From assembly GCF_001507435.1 (NCBI RefSeq), contig NZ_LMWH01000246.1, positions 1-64,000 on the forward strand: a DNA stretch of 64,000 nucleotides, written 5' to 3'. The stretch is from Streptomyces sp. NRRL F-5122 (lineage in GTDB: Bacteria; Actinomycetota; Actinomycetes; Streptomycetales; Streptomycetaceae). The notes under the pieces were generated by a model that did not search any database, was not told the origin of the DNA, and was given only the letters and a program-made list of their open reading frames with translations. The position numbers were made by a program, and so were the translations under genes. Shown in pieces: positions 1-8,660 of this stretch (positions are counted from its first letter, which is position 1; the number at the start of each line of letters is the position of its first letter).

Positions 1-108
1 GATCAGCACGTTCGGAACACCGCTCAACCCGAACCCGCCGACCGCCAGCGACGCACCGTCCGGCACATCGGCCACCGCCTCCAAGGCCGTGGCGACCACC
101 TTGTCCAT
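1..108 (-). CDS. pcaI: 3-oxoadipate CoA-transferase, alpha subunit (partial, N-terminus only)
   Basis: Only the first 36 codons are present; the gene runs off the left edge. The reading begins MDKVVATALEAVADVPDG and continues with a glycine-rich stretch (GGFGLSG) followed by PNVLI. This is the usual start of the alpha subunit of family I CoA-transferases, which move CoA from succinyl-CoA to 3-oxoadipate in protocatechuate breakdown. The gene is divergent from a PcaV-like MarR repressor, the arrangement known for the pca operon in S. coelicolor. Another succinyl-CoA:3-oxoacid CoA-transferase is the main alternative. The call rests on a short fragment plus the neighbour. Confidence 0.75.
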   Translation of the reverse strand, partial: MDKVVATALEAVADVPDGASLAVGGFGLSGVPNVLI

Positions 109-211
109 CCGCGAAGCCTCATCTCTTCCTGGCGTTCCGACCCGCAATTAATCAGCACACGGAGCATTTCTGCGAGATGGCTCTCACGCTGCCACCGTCG
201 GCAGAGAGGCG

Positions 212-224
212 TCAAGGCCCTTGA
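212..224. promoter_or_regulatory. Palindrome in the pcaI-pcaV divergent promoter region
   Basis: TCAAGG-C-CCTTGA is a perfect 6-base inverted repeat around a single central base. It lies in the 211-base gap between pcaI and pcaV, about 100 bases from each start. It could be a second operator for a local regulator. No binding data are implied. Confidence 0.3.
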
Positions 225-280
225 TGAGACACAAGGTACTGCGCCACCCCGAGATGGGACCACCGTCGAATCACCGGCTA

Positions 281-295
281 TCGTTCAGTGCACGA
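281..295. promoter_or_regulatory. Candidate PcaV operator
   Basis: TCGTTCA-G-TGCACGA is an inverted repeat with 7-base arms and one mismatch. It ends 24 bases before the pcaV start codon. MarR-family repressors normally bind such short dyads near the promoter of their own gene and of the divergent operon. The position fits autoregulation, and the assignment to PcaV is inferred from position. Confidence 0.45.
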
Positions 296-319
296 ATCAA
301 AACGACCAGGGGAGCGCAC

Positions 320-787
320 ATGGCCGCGGTGGATCTCTCCACCCATCCGGGGCACCTGGCCCGGCGGTTGCAGCAGGCGCACTACCTGCTGTGGAACACG
401 ATGGTCTCCGAGGAGATCACCTCGCCGCAGTTCGCGGTCCTCAACGCGCTCGTCGCCGAGCCCGGCCTCGATCAGCGCACCGTGGGGGAGCGCGTGGGTC
501 TGGACCGGTCGACCGTCGCCGAGGTGATCAGCCGGCTGAGCCGCCGGGACCTCCTGGACAAGGTCCGCGACCCGCAGGACGGCCGTCGTTTCCTGTTGCG
601 GCTCACGGACGAGGGGGTGCGGACGCACCGCCGGCTGATCGTGCGCACGGCACGGATGAACCAGGTCTTCCTCGCCCCTCTCTCCGCCGACGAGCAGTCC
701 GTGTTCTTCGATCTCATCCGGCGCGTCTCGGAGGCCGCCGAGGGGCTGCGCAACCCTGCGACACCCCTCACGGCGGCGGAAGCCTGA
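320..787 (+). CDS. pcaV: MarR-family repressor of the protocatechuate (pca) genes
   Basis: The protein has 155 residues, typical of MarR dimers: a winged helix (about residues 35-105) flanked by dimerisation helices. Recognition-helix residues lie around LDRSTVAEVISRL, and the wing has the usual D-x-R pair (DPQDGRR). The start is ATG 320, preceded by GGGGAG; an in-frame ATG at 221 has no good ribosome site. With this start an arginine falls at position 15 (HLAR). I recall Arg15 as the key ligand residue of S. coelicolor PcaV, which releases DNA when protocatechuate binds. The gene is divergent from pcaI and is followed by an IclR regulator. It probably controls the pca operon and itself. Confidence 0.85.
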   Translation: MAAVDLSTHPGHLARRLQQAHYLLWNTMVSEEITSPQFAVLNALVAEPGLDQRTVGERVGLDRSTVAEVISRLSRRDLLDKVRDPQDGRRFLLRLTDEGVRTHRRLIVRTARMNQVFLAPLSADEQSVFFDLIRRVSEAAEGLRNPATPLTAAEA

Positions 788-869
788 CGAAGTCCGCCGG
801 GCAGTACCGTGCAGGTGCAAGGGGGTCCAGCCGGGCCGTGGCGCGGTTCCCGGATCGAGAGGATCAGCG

Positions 870-1628
870 ATGGCGGTCGAGTCGGAACGCGTCGGGATGA
901 GAAGCGTGCAGCGGGCGATCGACATCCTCCAGCTCTTCGACGAAGGCCGTCCCGCCCTGTCGATCCGTGAGATCGCCACCGAGTCGGGGCTGCCCAAGAC
1001 CACCGTGCTCCGCCTGCTGGGGACGCTTCGGCTCAACGGGCTGCTCTGGCTCGACGAACACGGCCGCCATCTGGCGGGCCCCGCTCTGCTGCGCTGGTCG
1101 CGGCTGGCCGAGCAGGCCTGGCGGCTCCCGCCCGCGGCCGGGGTGATCCTGCGGGAGCTGGCCGCCGAGCACGGCGAGACGGTGCACCTGCACGTGCGCC
1201 GCGACATCCGCCGCATCTGCATCGCCCAGGAGGAGGGGCCGCAGTCGCTGCGCCAGGTCGTCCGGATCGGGGACGAACTTCCGCTGTGGGCGGGCGGCGT
1301 CTCCAGGGCGCTGCTGCTGGACGCCCCGGAGGCCCTGCTGTGCCGTGTCGCCGGGACCTCACCGTACGGGGCGGCCCATCTGGAGACGCTGCGCGCCCGG
1401 ATCGAGGAGGCACGGGCCCTCGGCTACGCCACGAGCCACGGCGAGTACGAAGAGGGCCTCTCAGCGGTGGCCGTGCCGGTGCGCGGCCGCGACGGGGCGC
1501 CGGACGCGGCTCTTTCCTTCGGGGGCCCCAGCACCCGTTTCACCGACGAGCGTGTACGGCGCTTCGCGGACGGACTCCGGGTGGCGGCGCGTGAGCTGTC
1601 ACTGGTGGGGCTGCCGTTCGAGGAGTGA
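870..1628 (+). CDS. IclR-family transcriptional regulator
   Basis: The 252-residue protein has an N-terminal winged helix-turn-helix (about residues 10-70: SVQRAIDILQLF, then LSIREIATESGLPKTTVLRLL). An IclR effector domain follows (about 85-245) with the characteristic GEYEEGLSAVAVPV segment near its end. ATG 870 follows GAGAGGA. It lies 82 bases after pcaV on the same strand. IclR proteins often govern aromatic acid catabolism (PcaR, PobR types), so it may respond to an intermediate of the neighbouring pca pathway. That role is inferred from location; the sequence does not show the ligand. Confidence 0.85.
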   Translation: MAVESERVGMRSVQRAIDILQLFDEGRPALSIREIATESGLPKTTVLRLLGTLRLNGLLWLDEHGRHLAGPALLRWSRLAEQAWRLPPAAGVILRELAAEHGETVHLHVRRDIRRICIAQEEGPQSLRQVVRIGDELPLWAGGVSRALLLDAPEALLCRVAGTSPYGAAHLETLRARIEEARALGYATSHGEYEEGLSAVAVPVRGRDGAPDAALSFGGPSTRFTDERVRRFADGLRVAARELSLVGLPFEE

Positions 1629-1743
1629 GCCCGCGGAGGTGGTCCGTTCAGCGGACCGGGAGCGCCGCAGTCCGGAACGTCGGATTAGACTGCACCTGTC
1701 CGCAGCGCCCTGTATGCGTACCCGTAAGGAAGGCGGCACCACC

Positions 1744-2076
1744 GTGGACCGCACCGTCGTCACCCCAGCCTCGCGCACCTCCGCCGACTGGTGGGTCACC
1801 GCCGACCAGGCGCGGCACGTGGCGCAGAGCGGACTCGCGGGGGCCGCGACGGCACCGGAACTGCTCCGCACGCTCACCGAACTGGACCGGGCCCGCCGGG
1901 CGGCGGTGGTCGCCGTCGGTGCCGCCGTGGAGGCGCTGCTCGAAGGAGGCGTCGCCTGGGAGGCGATCGCGGCGGCCCTGGGATTCGAGTCCGTCGAGGA
2001 GGGCCGCCGGGCGCTGGCCCCCGCACGCGAGGACGCGGCCGCCGCGATCGAGCGACGGCTCGGCCGCCGGGCGTAG
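1744..2076 (+). CDS. Small helical protein of unknown function
   Basis: I do not recognise the 110-residue product. It is alanine- and arginine-rich and reads as almost all helix, with a possible helix-turn-helix-like segment near the end (GVAWEAIAAALGFES). Many small Streptomyces DNA-associated proteins have a similar 'does this row need testing' segment, but no family can be named. GTG 1744 follows AAGGAAGGCGG at suitable spacing; an upstream ATG at 1714 is possible. It is convergent with the lipoprotein gene, with a 23-base gap holding a hairpin. Confidence 0.6.
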   Translation: MDRTVVTPASRTSADWWVTADQARHVAQSGLAGAATAPELLRTLTELDRARRAAVVAVGAAVEALLEGGVAWEAIAAALGFESVEEGRRALAPAREDAAAAIERRLGRRA

Positions 2077-2080
2077 GGCG

Positions 2081-2097
2081 CCGGCCTCGTGCGGCCG
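2081..2097. terminator. Hairpin between convergent genes
   Basis: CCGGCC and GGCCGG form a 6-base stem with a 5-base loop in the 23-base gap between two convergent genes. There is no T-run, as is usual in Streptomyces. It may serve both directions. Confidence 0.4.
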
Positions 2098-2099
2098 GG

Positions 2100-3101
2100 T
2101 CAGGCCGTCGCGAGCACGACCCACACCTGCCCCTTCGCGAAGTTCAAGGGCGCGCCGTCGGCCGTCGTGAACCGGGTGCCCCCCGTCGCGGACGACCGCT
2201 GCCAGCGGGCGTCGAATGCCTTTCCGTCGCGCAGCACTTGGGCCCTGCCGGAACCGACGCTCTCCGAGTAGGGCGAGTTGTTGCCGAGGACGTCGTGGAA
2301 GCGTGAGGCGCGCACCCGTACGTACTGCACCACCACGGTGGCCGGGGCCACCCGCGTGCCGTCCGCCGTCACGGTCGCCGTGCCGTCCATCGACACGAGC
2401 CAGCGGTGCCGTTGTGCGGACCAGTTGAACGTGAAGCGGGCCGAGGGGAAGCGGACCGTGCGTGTGTTCTCGGGAGTACCGCCGGACGGCGCGGAACCGA
2501 ACCGGAACCCGGTCGTCAGAGCCGCGGTTCCGGGCGCGGACCGGAGCAGCCGCCGCGGCCGCAGAAAGAGGTTGTGCGGCGCGACCTTGCCGTCGCCGCG
2601 GAAGTAGGCGCCCGAGTTCTTCTCGGGCGGCACCGGGGTGAGCGGCGCCTTGTTGATGAGGGGTAGCAGTTTGTGCTGGGCGCCGGAGAACGCGAGCGTC
2701 GGATCGTGGAACTGGCGCAGCAGTTCCAGATCCGACTCGCGGGCACTGCGCACCGGTCCCACCACGGGCGGCAGCTTGGTCGCGAACACCGCCATCAGCC
2801 GGCTCAGACCGCCCTCGACCTGCTCCGCGTAGACGATGTCGGCCTGGTCCAGGCCCGTCTGGGGGCGGGCCGCCGACACGTTGTCGATCTTCACGGCGAG
2901 CAGCGGGCCGGCAGGTGCGGCGGACGTGGCCGAGGCGGCGGGGGCCTTGGTGCTGTTCTGCGGGGGCTGCCCCGACCGCCCGCCCCGGGCGTCGGACCTG
3001 TCGGCCTGCGATGTGCAGCCCGCCAGCAGGGAGCCCGTCAGGGCGACGGTCAGAAGCACCGCCGTCGCCGCAGCCCGCCGCATTCGCGCAATCTGTCCCA
3101 T
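2100..3101 (-). CDS. Secreted DUF3048-type lipoprotein
   Basis: The 333-residue protein starts with a positive N-terminus, a hydrophobic run and a lipobox LAGC with Cys29, so it should be lipid-anchored outside the membrane. After a Ser/Pro/Ala-rich linker comes a domain of the YerB/DUF3048 type (PLLAVKIDN, then ADIVYAEQVEGGLSRL and GPVRSARESDLEL). A C-terminal subdomain follows (residues about 200-333). Function in this family is unknown. The start at 3101 puts the lipobox at a normal distance; a GTG at 3140 would add 13 residues but lies inside a likely promoter. The gene stands alone. Confidence 0.8.
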   Translation of the reverse strand: MGQIARMRRAAATAVLLTVALTGSLLAGCTSQADRSDARGGRSGQPPQNSTKAPAASATSAAPAGPLLAVKIDNVSAARPQTGLDQADIVYAEQVEGGLSRLMAVFATKLPPVVGPVRSARESDLELLRQFHDPTLAFSGAQHKLLPLINKAPLTPVPPEKNSGAYFRGDGKVAPHNLFLRPRRLLRSAPGTAALTTGFRFGSAPSGGTPENTRTVRFPSARFTFNWSAQRHRWLVSMDGTATVTADGTRVAPATVVVQYVRVRASRFHDVLGNNSPYSESVGSGRAQVLRDGKAFDARWQRSSATGGTRFTTADGAPLNFAKGQVWVVLATA

Positions 3102-3126
3102 GCCCACCGTTCCATCACGCCTGTGC

Positions 3127-3157
3127 CATCGATTGTGCACTTATAAGTTCATCGATG
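3127..3157. promoter_or_regulatory. AT-rich promoter region with nested palindromes before the lipoprotein gene
   Basis: CATCGAT (3127-3133) and ATCGATG (3151-3157) form an inverted repeat that encloses a second palindrome, ACTTATAAGT (3139-3148). Such AT-rich DNA is rare here. TTATAA could be a -10 box for the leftward lipoprotein gene starting at 3101, with an operator over it. Confidence 0.4.
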
Positions 3158-3256
3158 CCCATACCCGTTCTCTTCCGTTCGCGTGCCTTGTGGGGACGAT
3201 CGTTTTGAGAAGGGGCAAGGATGGGGGGGCGTTGGCAGGCTCGGCGTCGGTGCGGG

Positions 3257-4327
3257 TCAGTCCGTGGTGCCGAGGATCTCCGCGAGGTCGTAGCGCACCG
3301 GTTCCTCCAACTGCGCGTATGTGCAGCTCTCGGGGGTGCGGTCCGGGCGCCAGCGACGAAAGCGCGCGGTGTGCCGGAAGCGCGCTCCGTTCTCCATGTG
3401 GTCGTAGGCCACCTCGGCCACCCGTTCGGGGCGCAGCGGCACCCAGGACAGGTCCTTCTTGCCCGACCAGCGGCTCGGCGCGCCGGGCAGCCTCGCCGTC
3501 TCGTGCGCCACCTCGTCCGACCACGCGGCCCATGGATGCCCCGCGACCTCGTCCATCCGCAACGGCTCCAGCTCCTGCACCAGCTCGGCGCGCCGCTTCA
3601 TCGTGAACGCGGCGGCCACCCCCACGTGCTGGAGGGCGCCCCGGTCGTCGTACAGCCCGAGCAGCAGCGAGCCCACGACCGGACCGCTCTTGTGGAAGCG
3701 GTACCCGGCCACCACGACGTCCGCGGTGCGCTCGTGCTTGACCTTGAACATCACACGTTCGTCCGGCCGGTAGGGAAGCGTGAGGGGCTTGGCGATCACT
3801 CCGTCCAGGCCCGCGCCCTCGTACTGCCGGAACCACTGCTCCGCCACGGCCCGGTCCGTCGTCGCCGGCGCGAGGTGCACGGGCGGCGTCAGCCCGGACA
3901 TCGCCCTCTCCAGCAGGGCGCGCCGGTCGCTCAGCGGAACCTCGAGCAGGGAGGAGTCGTCCAGCGCCAGCAGATCGAACGCCACGAACGAGGCCGGGGT
4001 CTTCTGCGCGAGCATCCGCACCCGGGAGTCGGCCGGATGGATCCGCTCCGTCAGCGCGTCGAAGTCGAGATGCCCCTCCCGGGCGATCACGATCTCGCCG
4101 TCCAGTACGCACCGCTCGGGCAGCCGCTCCCGCAGTGCCTCGACCAGTTCGGGAAAGTACCTGGTCAGAGGCTTTCCCGTGCGGCTGCCCAGTTCGACCT
4201 CGGCGCCGTCGCGGAAGACGATCGCCCGGAACCCGTCCCACTTGGCCTCGTACTGCATGCCCGGCGGAATCACGGCCACGGCCTTGGCGAGCATCGGCTT
4301 CACGGGCGGCATCACCGGCAGATCCAT
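3257..4327 (-). CDS. ATP-dependent DNA ligase (LigC/LigD ligase-domain type)
   Basis: The 356-residue protein carries the nucleotidyl-transferase core of ATP-dependent ligases. Motif I is EAKWDGFR with adenylated Lys29, followed by FVAFDLLALD, motif IV (LDGVIAKP) and motif V (VMFKVKHERTADVVVAGYR). An OB-fold follows from about residue 210. It lacks the nuclease and polymerase parts of a full LigD, so it is a stand-alone ligase. ATG 4327 follows AGGAGA. It is divergent from a LigD-type polymerase gene 75 bases away. The pair likely acts in end joining or gap repair. No ku gene is visible in the window, so a partner must lie elsewhere. Confidence 0.9.
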   Translation of the reverse strand: MDLPVMPPVKPMLAKAVAVIPPGMQYEAKWDGFRAIVFRDGAEVELGSRTGKPLTRYFPELVEALRERLPERCVLDGEIVIAREGHLDFDALTERIHPADSRVRMLAQKTPASFVAFDLLALDDSSLLEVPLSDRRALLERAMSGLTPPVHLAPATTDRAVAEQWFRQYEGAGLDGVIAKPLTLPYRPDERVMFKVKHERTADVVVAGYRFHKSGPVVGSLLLGLYDDRGALQHVGVAAAFTMKRRAELVQELEPLRMDEVAGHPWAAWSDEVAHETARLPGAPSRWSGKKDLSWVPLRPERVAEVAYDHMENGARFRHTARFRRWRPDRTPESCTYAQLEEPVRYDLAEILGTTD

Positions 4328-4402
4328 GTCTTCGATTCTCCTGCCATGTGATGCGGTTCGCCCGGTGTGCGGGGGCCGGTCCCCGGGCCTACCGTGGCAC
4401 GC

Positions 4403-5542
4403 ATGGGCAATGCGGTGGAGTTGGAGGTGGCAGGCAGGACGGTACGGCTGTCCAGCCCGGACAAGGTCTTCTTCCCGGAACGCGGCTTCACCAAGCTCGA
4501 CCTCGCGCAGTACTACATGGCCGTGGGTCCGGGGATCCTGCGGGCCCTGCGCAACCGGCCCACCACACTCGAGCGCTACCCGGACGGCGTGTCGGGCGAG
4601 TCCTTCTTCCAGAAGAGGGCGCCCAAGAACATGCCCGACTGGATCCCCACCGCCCACATCACCTTTCCCAGCGGCCGCTCGGCCGACGAGATGTGCCCCA
4701 CCGAGGCGGCCGCCGTCGTCTGGGCCGCGCAGTACGGGACGCTGACCTTCCACCCGTGGCCGGTGCGCCGCGACGACGTCGACCACCCCGACGAACTGCG
4801 CATCGACCTCGACCCGCAGCCCGGCACCGACTTCACGGACGCGGTGCGGGCCGCCCACGAACTGCGTGCCGTCCTGGACGAGTTCGGCGGGCTGCGAGGC
4901 TGGCCCAAGACCTCCGGCGGCCGGGGACTGCATGTGTTCGTACCCATCGAACCGCGCTGGACCTTCACCCAGGTGCGCCGCGCAGCCATCGCCGTCGGGC
5001 GCGAGCTCGAACGGCGGATGCCGGAGCGTGTGACCATCGCCTGGTGGAAGGAGGAGCGGGGCGAGAGGATCTTCGTCGACTACAACCAGACCGCCCGCGA
5101 CCGCACCGTCGCCTCGGCCTACTCGGTGCGACCGAGCCCCGGCGCCCCGGTGTCCGCGCCGCTGCGCTGGGAGGAGGTCGACGACGTGGCGCCCCGCGAC
5201 TTCGACCTGGAGACCATGCCCCGGCGGTTCGCCGAACTCGGCGACGTCCACGCCGACATGGACGACCACGCCTACTCCCTCGAGGCGCTCCTGGAACTCG
5301 CCCGCCGTGACGAGCACGACCACGGCCTGGGCGACCTGCCCTATCCGCCCGAGTATCCGAAGATGCCGGGTGAGCCCAAACGGGTGCAGCCGAGCCGCGC
5401 GCGGCGGGAGGGAAAGCCGGTGAGCACCGAGGGTCGGGGCGGACCGGGGAAGAAGCCCGGGAAGTCCGACGCGCCGGCCGGCCCAGGCGGGTCCGACGGA
5501 CCGGGGGACGCGGCGCCTCCCGAGGGCTCCGCCTCCCCCTGA
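4403..5542 (+). CDS. LigD-type polymerase/primase (PolDom) protein
   Basis: The 379-residue protein matches the archaeo-eukaryotic primase-like polymerase domain of LigD (about residues 5-300). The catalytic acidic motif is [10 protein letters not shown] (Asp135 and Asp137), followed by GRGLHVFVP and FVDYNQ. The last 70 residues are a low-complexity Pro/Gly/Lys tail. The family adds ribonucleotides or deoxynucleotides at gaps and breaks. The start is ATG 4403; an upstream GTG at 4367 reads as a poor N-terminus. It is divergent from the stand-alone ligase, so the two halves of LigD are split into separate genes here, a layout known in Streptomyces. Confidence 0.9.
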   Translation: MGNAVELEVAGRTVRLSSPDKVFFPERGFTKLDLAQYYMAVGPGILRALRNRPTTLERYPDGVSGESFFQKRAPKNMPDWIPTAHITFPSGRSADEMCPTEAAAVVWAAQYGTLTFHPWPVRRDDVDHPDELRIDLDPQPGTDFTDAVRAAHELRAVLDEFGGLRGWPKTSGGRGLHVFVPIEPRWTFTQVRRAAIAVGRELERRMPERVTIAWWKEERGERIFVDYNQTARDRTVASAYSVRPSPGAPVSAPLRWEEVDDVAPRDFDLETMPRRFAELGDVHADMDDHAYSLEALLELARRDEHDHGLGDLPYPPEYPKMPGEPKRVQPSRARREGKPVSTEGRGGPGKKPGKSDAPAGPGGSDGPGDAAPPEGSASP

Positions 5543-5711
5543 GCGGCGGACTGCTCCGCAACGGGACTCGCCACGACTCGGCCAGAGGTATGACCGAAAT
5601 ACTACGAATTTGGCCAGTCGTGAGCATAAAATCACGCTGTGCCGCTACTGTCGCTTTTTCTATCCGGCGGCCCGTCTCCGTGAATTCCCGTACAGGATGG
5701 GGGAACCCGCC

Positions 5712-6653
5712 ATGGACAGACGCAGCTTCCACCGGAGCATGCTGCTGGGCGGTACAGCCGTCGCGACATCGATGACACTGGGCCCGGAGTCCGTCGGTGT
5801 CGACAAGCGCGTGCGAACAGCGCCCGCAGGCGGCCAGGTCAGACGCATCACGATGTACGCCGAGAAGCTGAGAGACGGGCGGATGGGCTACGGCTTCGCC
5901 CGGGGCAAGGCGACCGTCCCCGGCCCGTTGATCGAGATCAACGAAGGCGACACGCTGCACATCGAGTTCGTGAACACCATGGACGTCGCGGCCAGTCTCC
6001 ATGTGCACGGACTCGACTACGCGATCAACGACGACGGCACGAAGACGTCCCGGAGCAGTGTGGCGCCTGGTGGCAGACGCGTCTACACCTGGCGCACGCA
6101 CACCCCCGGACGCCGCGAGGACGGGACCTGGCGTGAGGGCAGCGCGGGCTACTGGCACTACCACGACCATGTCGTGGGCACGGAACACGGCACGGGCGGC
6201 ATCCACAAGGGCTTGTACGGGCCGGTGATCGTGCGCCGCGCGGGCGATCTGCTCCCCGACAGGACCTTCACGATCGTCTTCAACGAGACGATGATCAACC
6301 AGCAGAAGCACGAAGGCCCCGAACTGCCGGCGATCGTCGGGGAGCGGGTCGAGTTCGTGATGATCACGCACGGCGACCTGTACCACACGTTCCATCTGCA
6401 CGGTCATCGCTGGGCCCACAACCGTACGGGGCTGCTCACCGGGCCCGACGACCCGAGCCAGATCATCGACAACAGGATCGTGGGTCCCGGGGACTCCTTC
6501 GGCTTCCAGGTGCTCGCGGGCGAGCACGTCGGACCCGGAGCCTGGATGTACCACTGCCATGTGCAACACCACGCCGACCACGGGATGGTGGGCCTCTTCA
6601 TCGTGAAGAGGGCGGACGGGACGATTCCCACGTACGTGGCGCACGAGCACTAG
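5712..6653 (+). CDS. Small two-domain laccase (multicopper oxidase), Tat-exported
   Basis: The 313-residue protein closely resembles the small laccase SLAC of S. coelicolor (SCO6712 from memory). It begins with a twin-arginine signal (DRRSFHR plus a hydrophobic stretch). Copper ligands appear in four places: HVHG (about residue 97), HYHDH (about 152), HTFHLHGH, and [12 protein letters not shown] near the C-terminus, which supplies type 1 and type 3 ligands. These enzymes form trimers and oxidise phenols with four-electron reduction of oxygen. The start ATG 5712 places RR at residues 3-4. It ends at HEH and lacks the His-rich tail I recall for SLAC. Confidence 0.93.
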   Translation: MDRRSFHRSMLLGGTAVATSMTLGPESVGVDKRVRTAPAGGQVRRITMYAEKLRDGRMGYGFARGKATVPGPLIEINEGDTLHIEFVNTMDVAASLHVHGLDYAINDDGTKTSRSSVAPGGRRVYTWRTHTPGRREDGTWREGSAGYWHYHDHVVGTEHGTGGIHKGLYGPVIVRRAGDLLPDRTFTIVFNETMINQQKHEGPELPAIVGERVEFVMITHGDLYHTFHLHGHRWAHNRTGLLTGPDDPSQIIDNRIVGPGDSFGFQVLAGEHVGPGAWMYHCHVQHHADHGMVGLFIVKRADGTIPTYVAHEH

Positions 6654-6836
6654 CGTCTGTCGTTCGCGCTCGAGAAGGCCCGTTGTGTCGGCGAATCCTC
6701 ACCGGTCCCGAGTCCGGGCATCCTCAGGTCCGTCCAGCCCGATCGTGTGACGCCGCCGAGCCGTGCCGGACGCGATGAGTTTCGAGGAGAAGCCGGGTCT
6801 ACGAGGCGAGGGAGAAGCCCGACGAGAGGATCGACC

Positions 6837-7451
6837 ATGGACGCCTCGAGGACCCCGCGGCGCACCGGCCCTGCGGTGCGCCGCTCGCCTGCGGACACGG
6901 AACGGCAGACCGCCGGAGCGAAGGTGCTGTGGCATTTCACCATGTCGCTGGACGGGTTCGTGGCGGGGCCGAATCACTCGATGGACTGGATGACGGGCTT
7001 CTCGGTCCGGCCCGGTCTCGTCGAGGAGTACACCGGGACGACCGGTGCCGTCCTCGGCGGCCGGAACGGTTGGGACGCCCGCCCCGACGCCGCCGCCGTC
7101 TACGGTGGCGCGTGGAAGGGGCCGCTCTTCGTCCTGACGCACCATCCCGAGGACGCGCGGCCCGTCGACGGTGTGACGTTCCTGAACTGCGATGTGGCGG
7201 AGGCGGTCCGGATCGGGCTGGAGGCCGCCGGCGGGAAGAACCTCGAGGTCTTCTCGCCCACGATCGGCCGTCAGCTTCTCGAGCGCGGACTGATCGACGA
7301 GGTCGACCTGCACATCGTGCCGGTACTGCTCGGCGAGGGGATCCGGCTGTTCGACAACCCCGGCGGCGTCCCGGTCCGGCTCGAACTGCTCAACGGCGAG
7401 GACCGCTCCGCGGCCGTGAACCTGCGCTACCACCCGGTGGCGATCGGCTGA
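6837..7451 (+). CDS. RibD C-terminal / dihydrofolate-reductase-fold family protein
   Basis: The 204-residue protein has the small DHFR-like fold of the RibD_C family: MSLDGFVAGP near the start, a middle segment AVLGGRNGWD, and near the end LLERGLIDEVDLHIVPVLLGEG, the family signature. Such proteins reduce NADPH-dependent substrates, but most stand-alone members have no known substrate. ATG 6837 follows GAGAGGA. About 30 N-terminal residues before the conserved fold are Arg/Pro-rich and look disordered. It lies upstream of the lacI-type gene; the link between them is unclear. Confidence 0.8.
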   Translation: MDASRTPRRTGPAVRRSPADTERQTAGAKVLWHFTMSLDGFVAGPNHSMDWMTGFSVRPGLVEEYTGTTGAVLGGRNGWDARPDAAAVYGGAWKGPLFVLTHHPEDARPVDGVTFLNCDVAEAVRIGLEAAGGKNLEVFSPTIGRQLLERGLIDEVDLHIVPVLLGEGIRLFDNPGGVPVRLELLNGEDRSAAVNLRYHPVAIG

Positions 7452-7531
7452 AGTCGCCTGCTCCGCGGGCGCTGCCGCACCCGTCACCCATCGGCGTGCG
7501 ACGGCGGAGGCGTGATCGGGCGCCCGCGCCG

Positions 7532-7543
7532 GAAAGCGCTCTC
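7532..7543. promoter_or_regulatory. LacI-type operator before the repressor gene
   Basis: GAAAGCGCTCTC differs by one base from the perfect palindrome GAGAGCGCTCTC at 9981. It lies 57 bases before the GTG of the lacI-type gene. The shape (AGCGCT core) is typical of LacI/GalR sites, which suggests autoregulation. Confidence 0.6.
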
Positions 7544-7600
7544 AGCGCCATGGGCCTTGCGGGCTATCCTGATCGGCAGCCGCCGAGGAGGAGTCCCGCA

Positions 7601-8644
7601 GTGACCGAGACCGCGCCCCGCCCCACGCTCGAGGCCGTGGCCGCGCGTGCCGGTGTCTCGCGGGCCACCGTGTCCCGGGTCGTGAACGGTGGTGAGGGGG
7701 TGCGCGAGCCGCTCGTCGAGCGGGTCCGCCGCGCCGTCGAGGAACTCGGTTATGTGCCGAACCAGGCGGCCCGCAGCCTGGTGACCAAACGGCACGACGC
7801 GGTCGCCGTGGTGATCGCCGAACCGGAGACCCGGGTCTTCGCCGACCCGTTCTTCGCCCTGCAACTGCGCGGGATCAGCAAGGAACTGACCGCGCACGAC
7901 TCCCAGTTGGTGCTGCTGCTCACGGAGGGCCGCGCCGACCACGCAAGGGTCGGCCGCTATCTCGCGGGCGGTCATGTCGACGGCGCCCTCGTCTTCTCAC
8001 TGCACCTGGACGACCCCCTGCCGGAGCTGGTGCAGCGCGCCGGGGTGCCGACGGTGTTCGGCGGGCGGCCCGACTGGGGCGAGGGCAACCGCAGTGTGTA
8101 CGTGGACAGCGACAACCGGGGCGGGGCCCGCGAGGCCGTGCGGCATCTCGTGGGACTCGGCCGCCGCCGCGTCGCGCACATCACGGGCGCTCTGGACCAG
8201 ACCTCCGCGGTGGACCGGCTCGACGGCTTCCGGGACGTCGTGGTCGACGCCGATCCGCGTCTGATCGCCGAAGGGGACTTCACCCCGGCCGGCGGCGAAC
8301 GCGCCATGCGGCTGCTGCTGGAGCGCTGCCCGGATCTCGACGCCGTCTTCGCCGCCAACGACCTGGCCGCCTCCGGCGCCCTGCGCGTACTGCGTGCGCA
8401 GGGACGCCGGGTGCCCGAGGACGTCGCCGTCGTCGGCTTCGACGACATGCTTCCGGTCGCCGAGCAGACAGACCCGCCCCTGACGACGATCCGTCAGGAC
8501 ATCGAGGAAATGGGCCGGTTGATGGCCGGACTGCTGTTGCGCGCCCTCGACCGACGCGGTACGCCCCTGGACGACGGGCCGGGTGCGGACGGTGGGTCCG
8601 GCGTCGTGCTGCCGACGACGCTGGTGCGGCGGGCGTCCGCCTGA
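7601..8644 (+). CDS. LacI-family transcriptional repressor
   Basis: The 347-residue protein has an N-terminal LacI helix-turn-helix (TLEAVAARAGVSRATVSRVVNG), a hinge with YVPNQAARSL, and a periplasmic-binding-type effector domain (residues about 65-345, with DAVFAANDLAASGAL and VAVVGFDD). GTG 7601 follows GAGGAGGAG; an in-frame ATG at 7550 would add 17 residues. The gene is convergent with a secreted glucanase gene 16 bases away. The matching palindromes before both genes suggest it represses the glucanase until a beta-glucan sugar binds. The ligand is inferred. Confidence 0.9.
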   Translation: MTETAPRPTLEAVAARAGVSRATVSRVVNGGEGVREPLVERVRRAVEELGYVPNQAARSLVTKRHDAVAVVIAEPETRVFADPFFALQLRGISKELTAHDSQLVLLLTEGRADHARVGRYLAGGHVDGALVFSLHLDDPLPELVQRAGVPTVFGGRPDWGEGNRSVYVDSDNRGGAREAVRHLVGLGRRRVAHITGALDQTSAVDRLDGFRDVVVDADPRLIAEGDFTPAGGERAMRLLLERCPDLDAVFAANDLAASGALRVLRAQGRRVPEDVAVVGFDDMLPVAEQTDPPLTTIRQDIEEMGRLMAGLLLRALDRRGTPLDDGPGADGGSGVVLPTTLVRRASA

Positions 8645-8660
8645 ACCACCGGTCGGTGCG

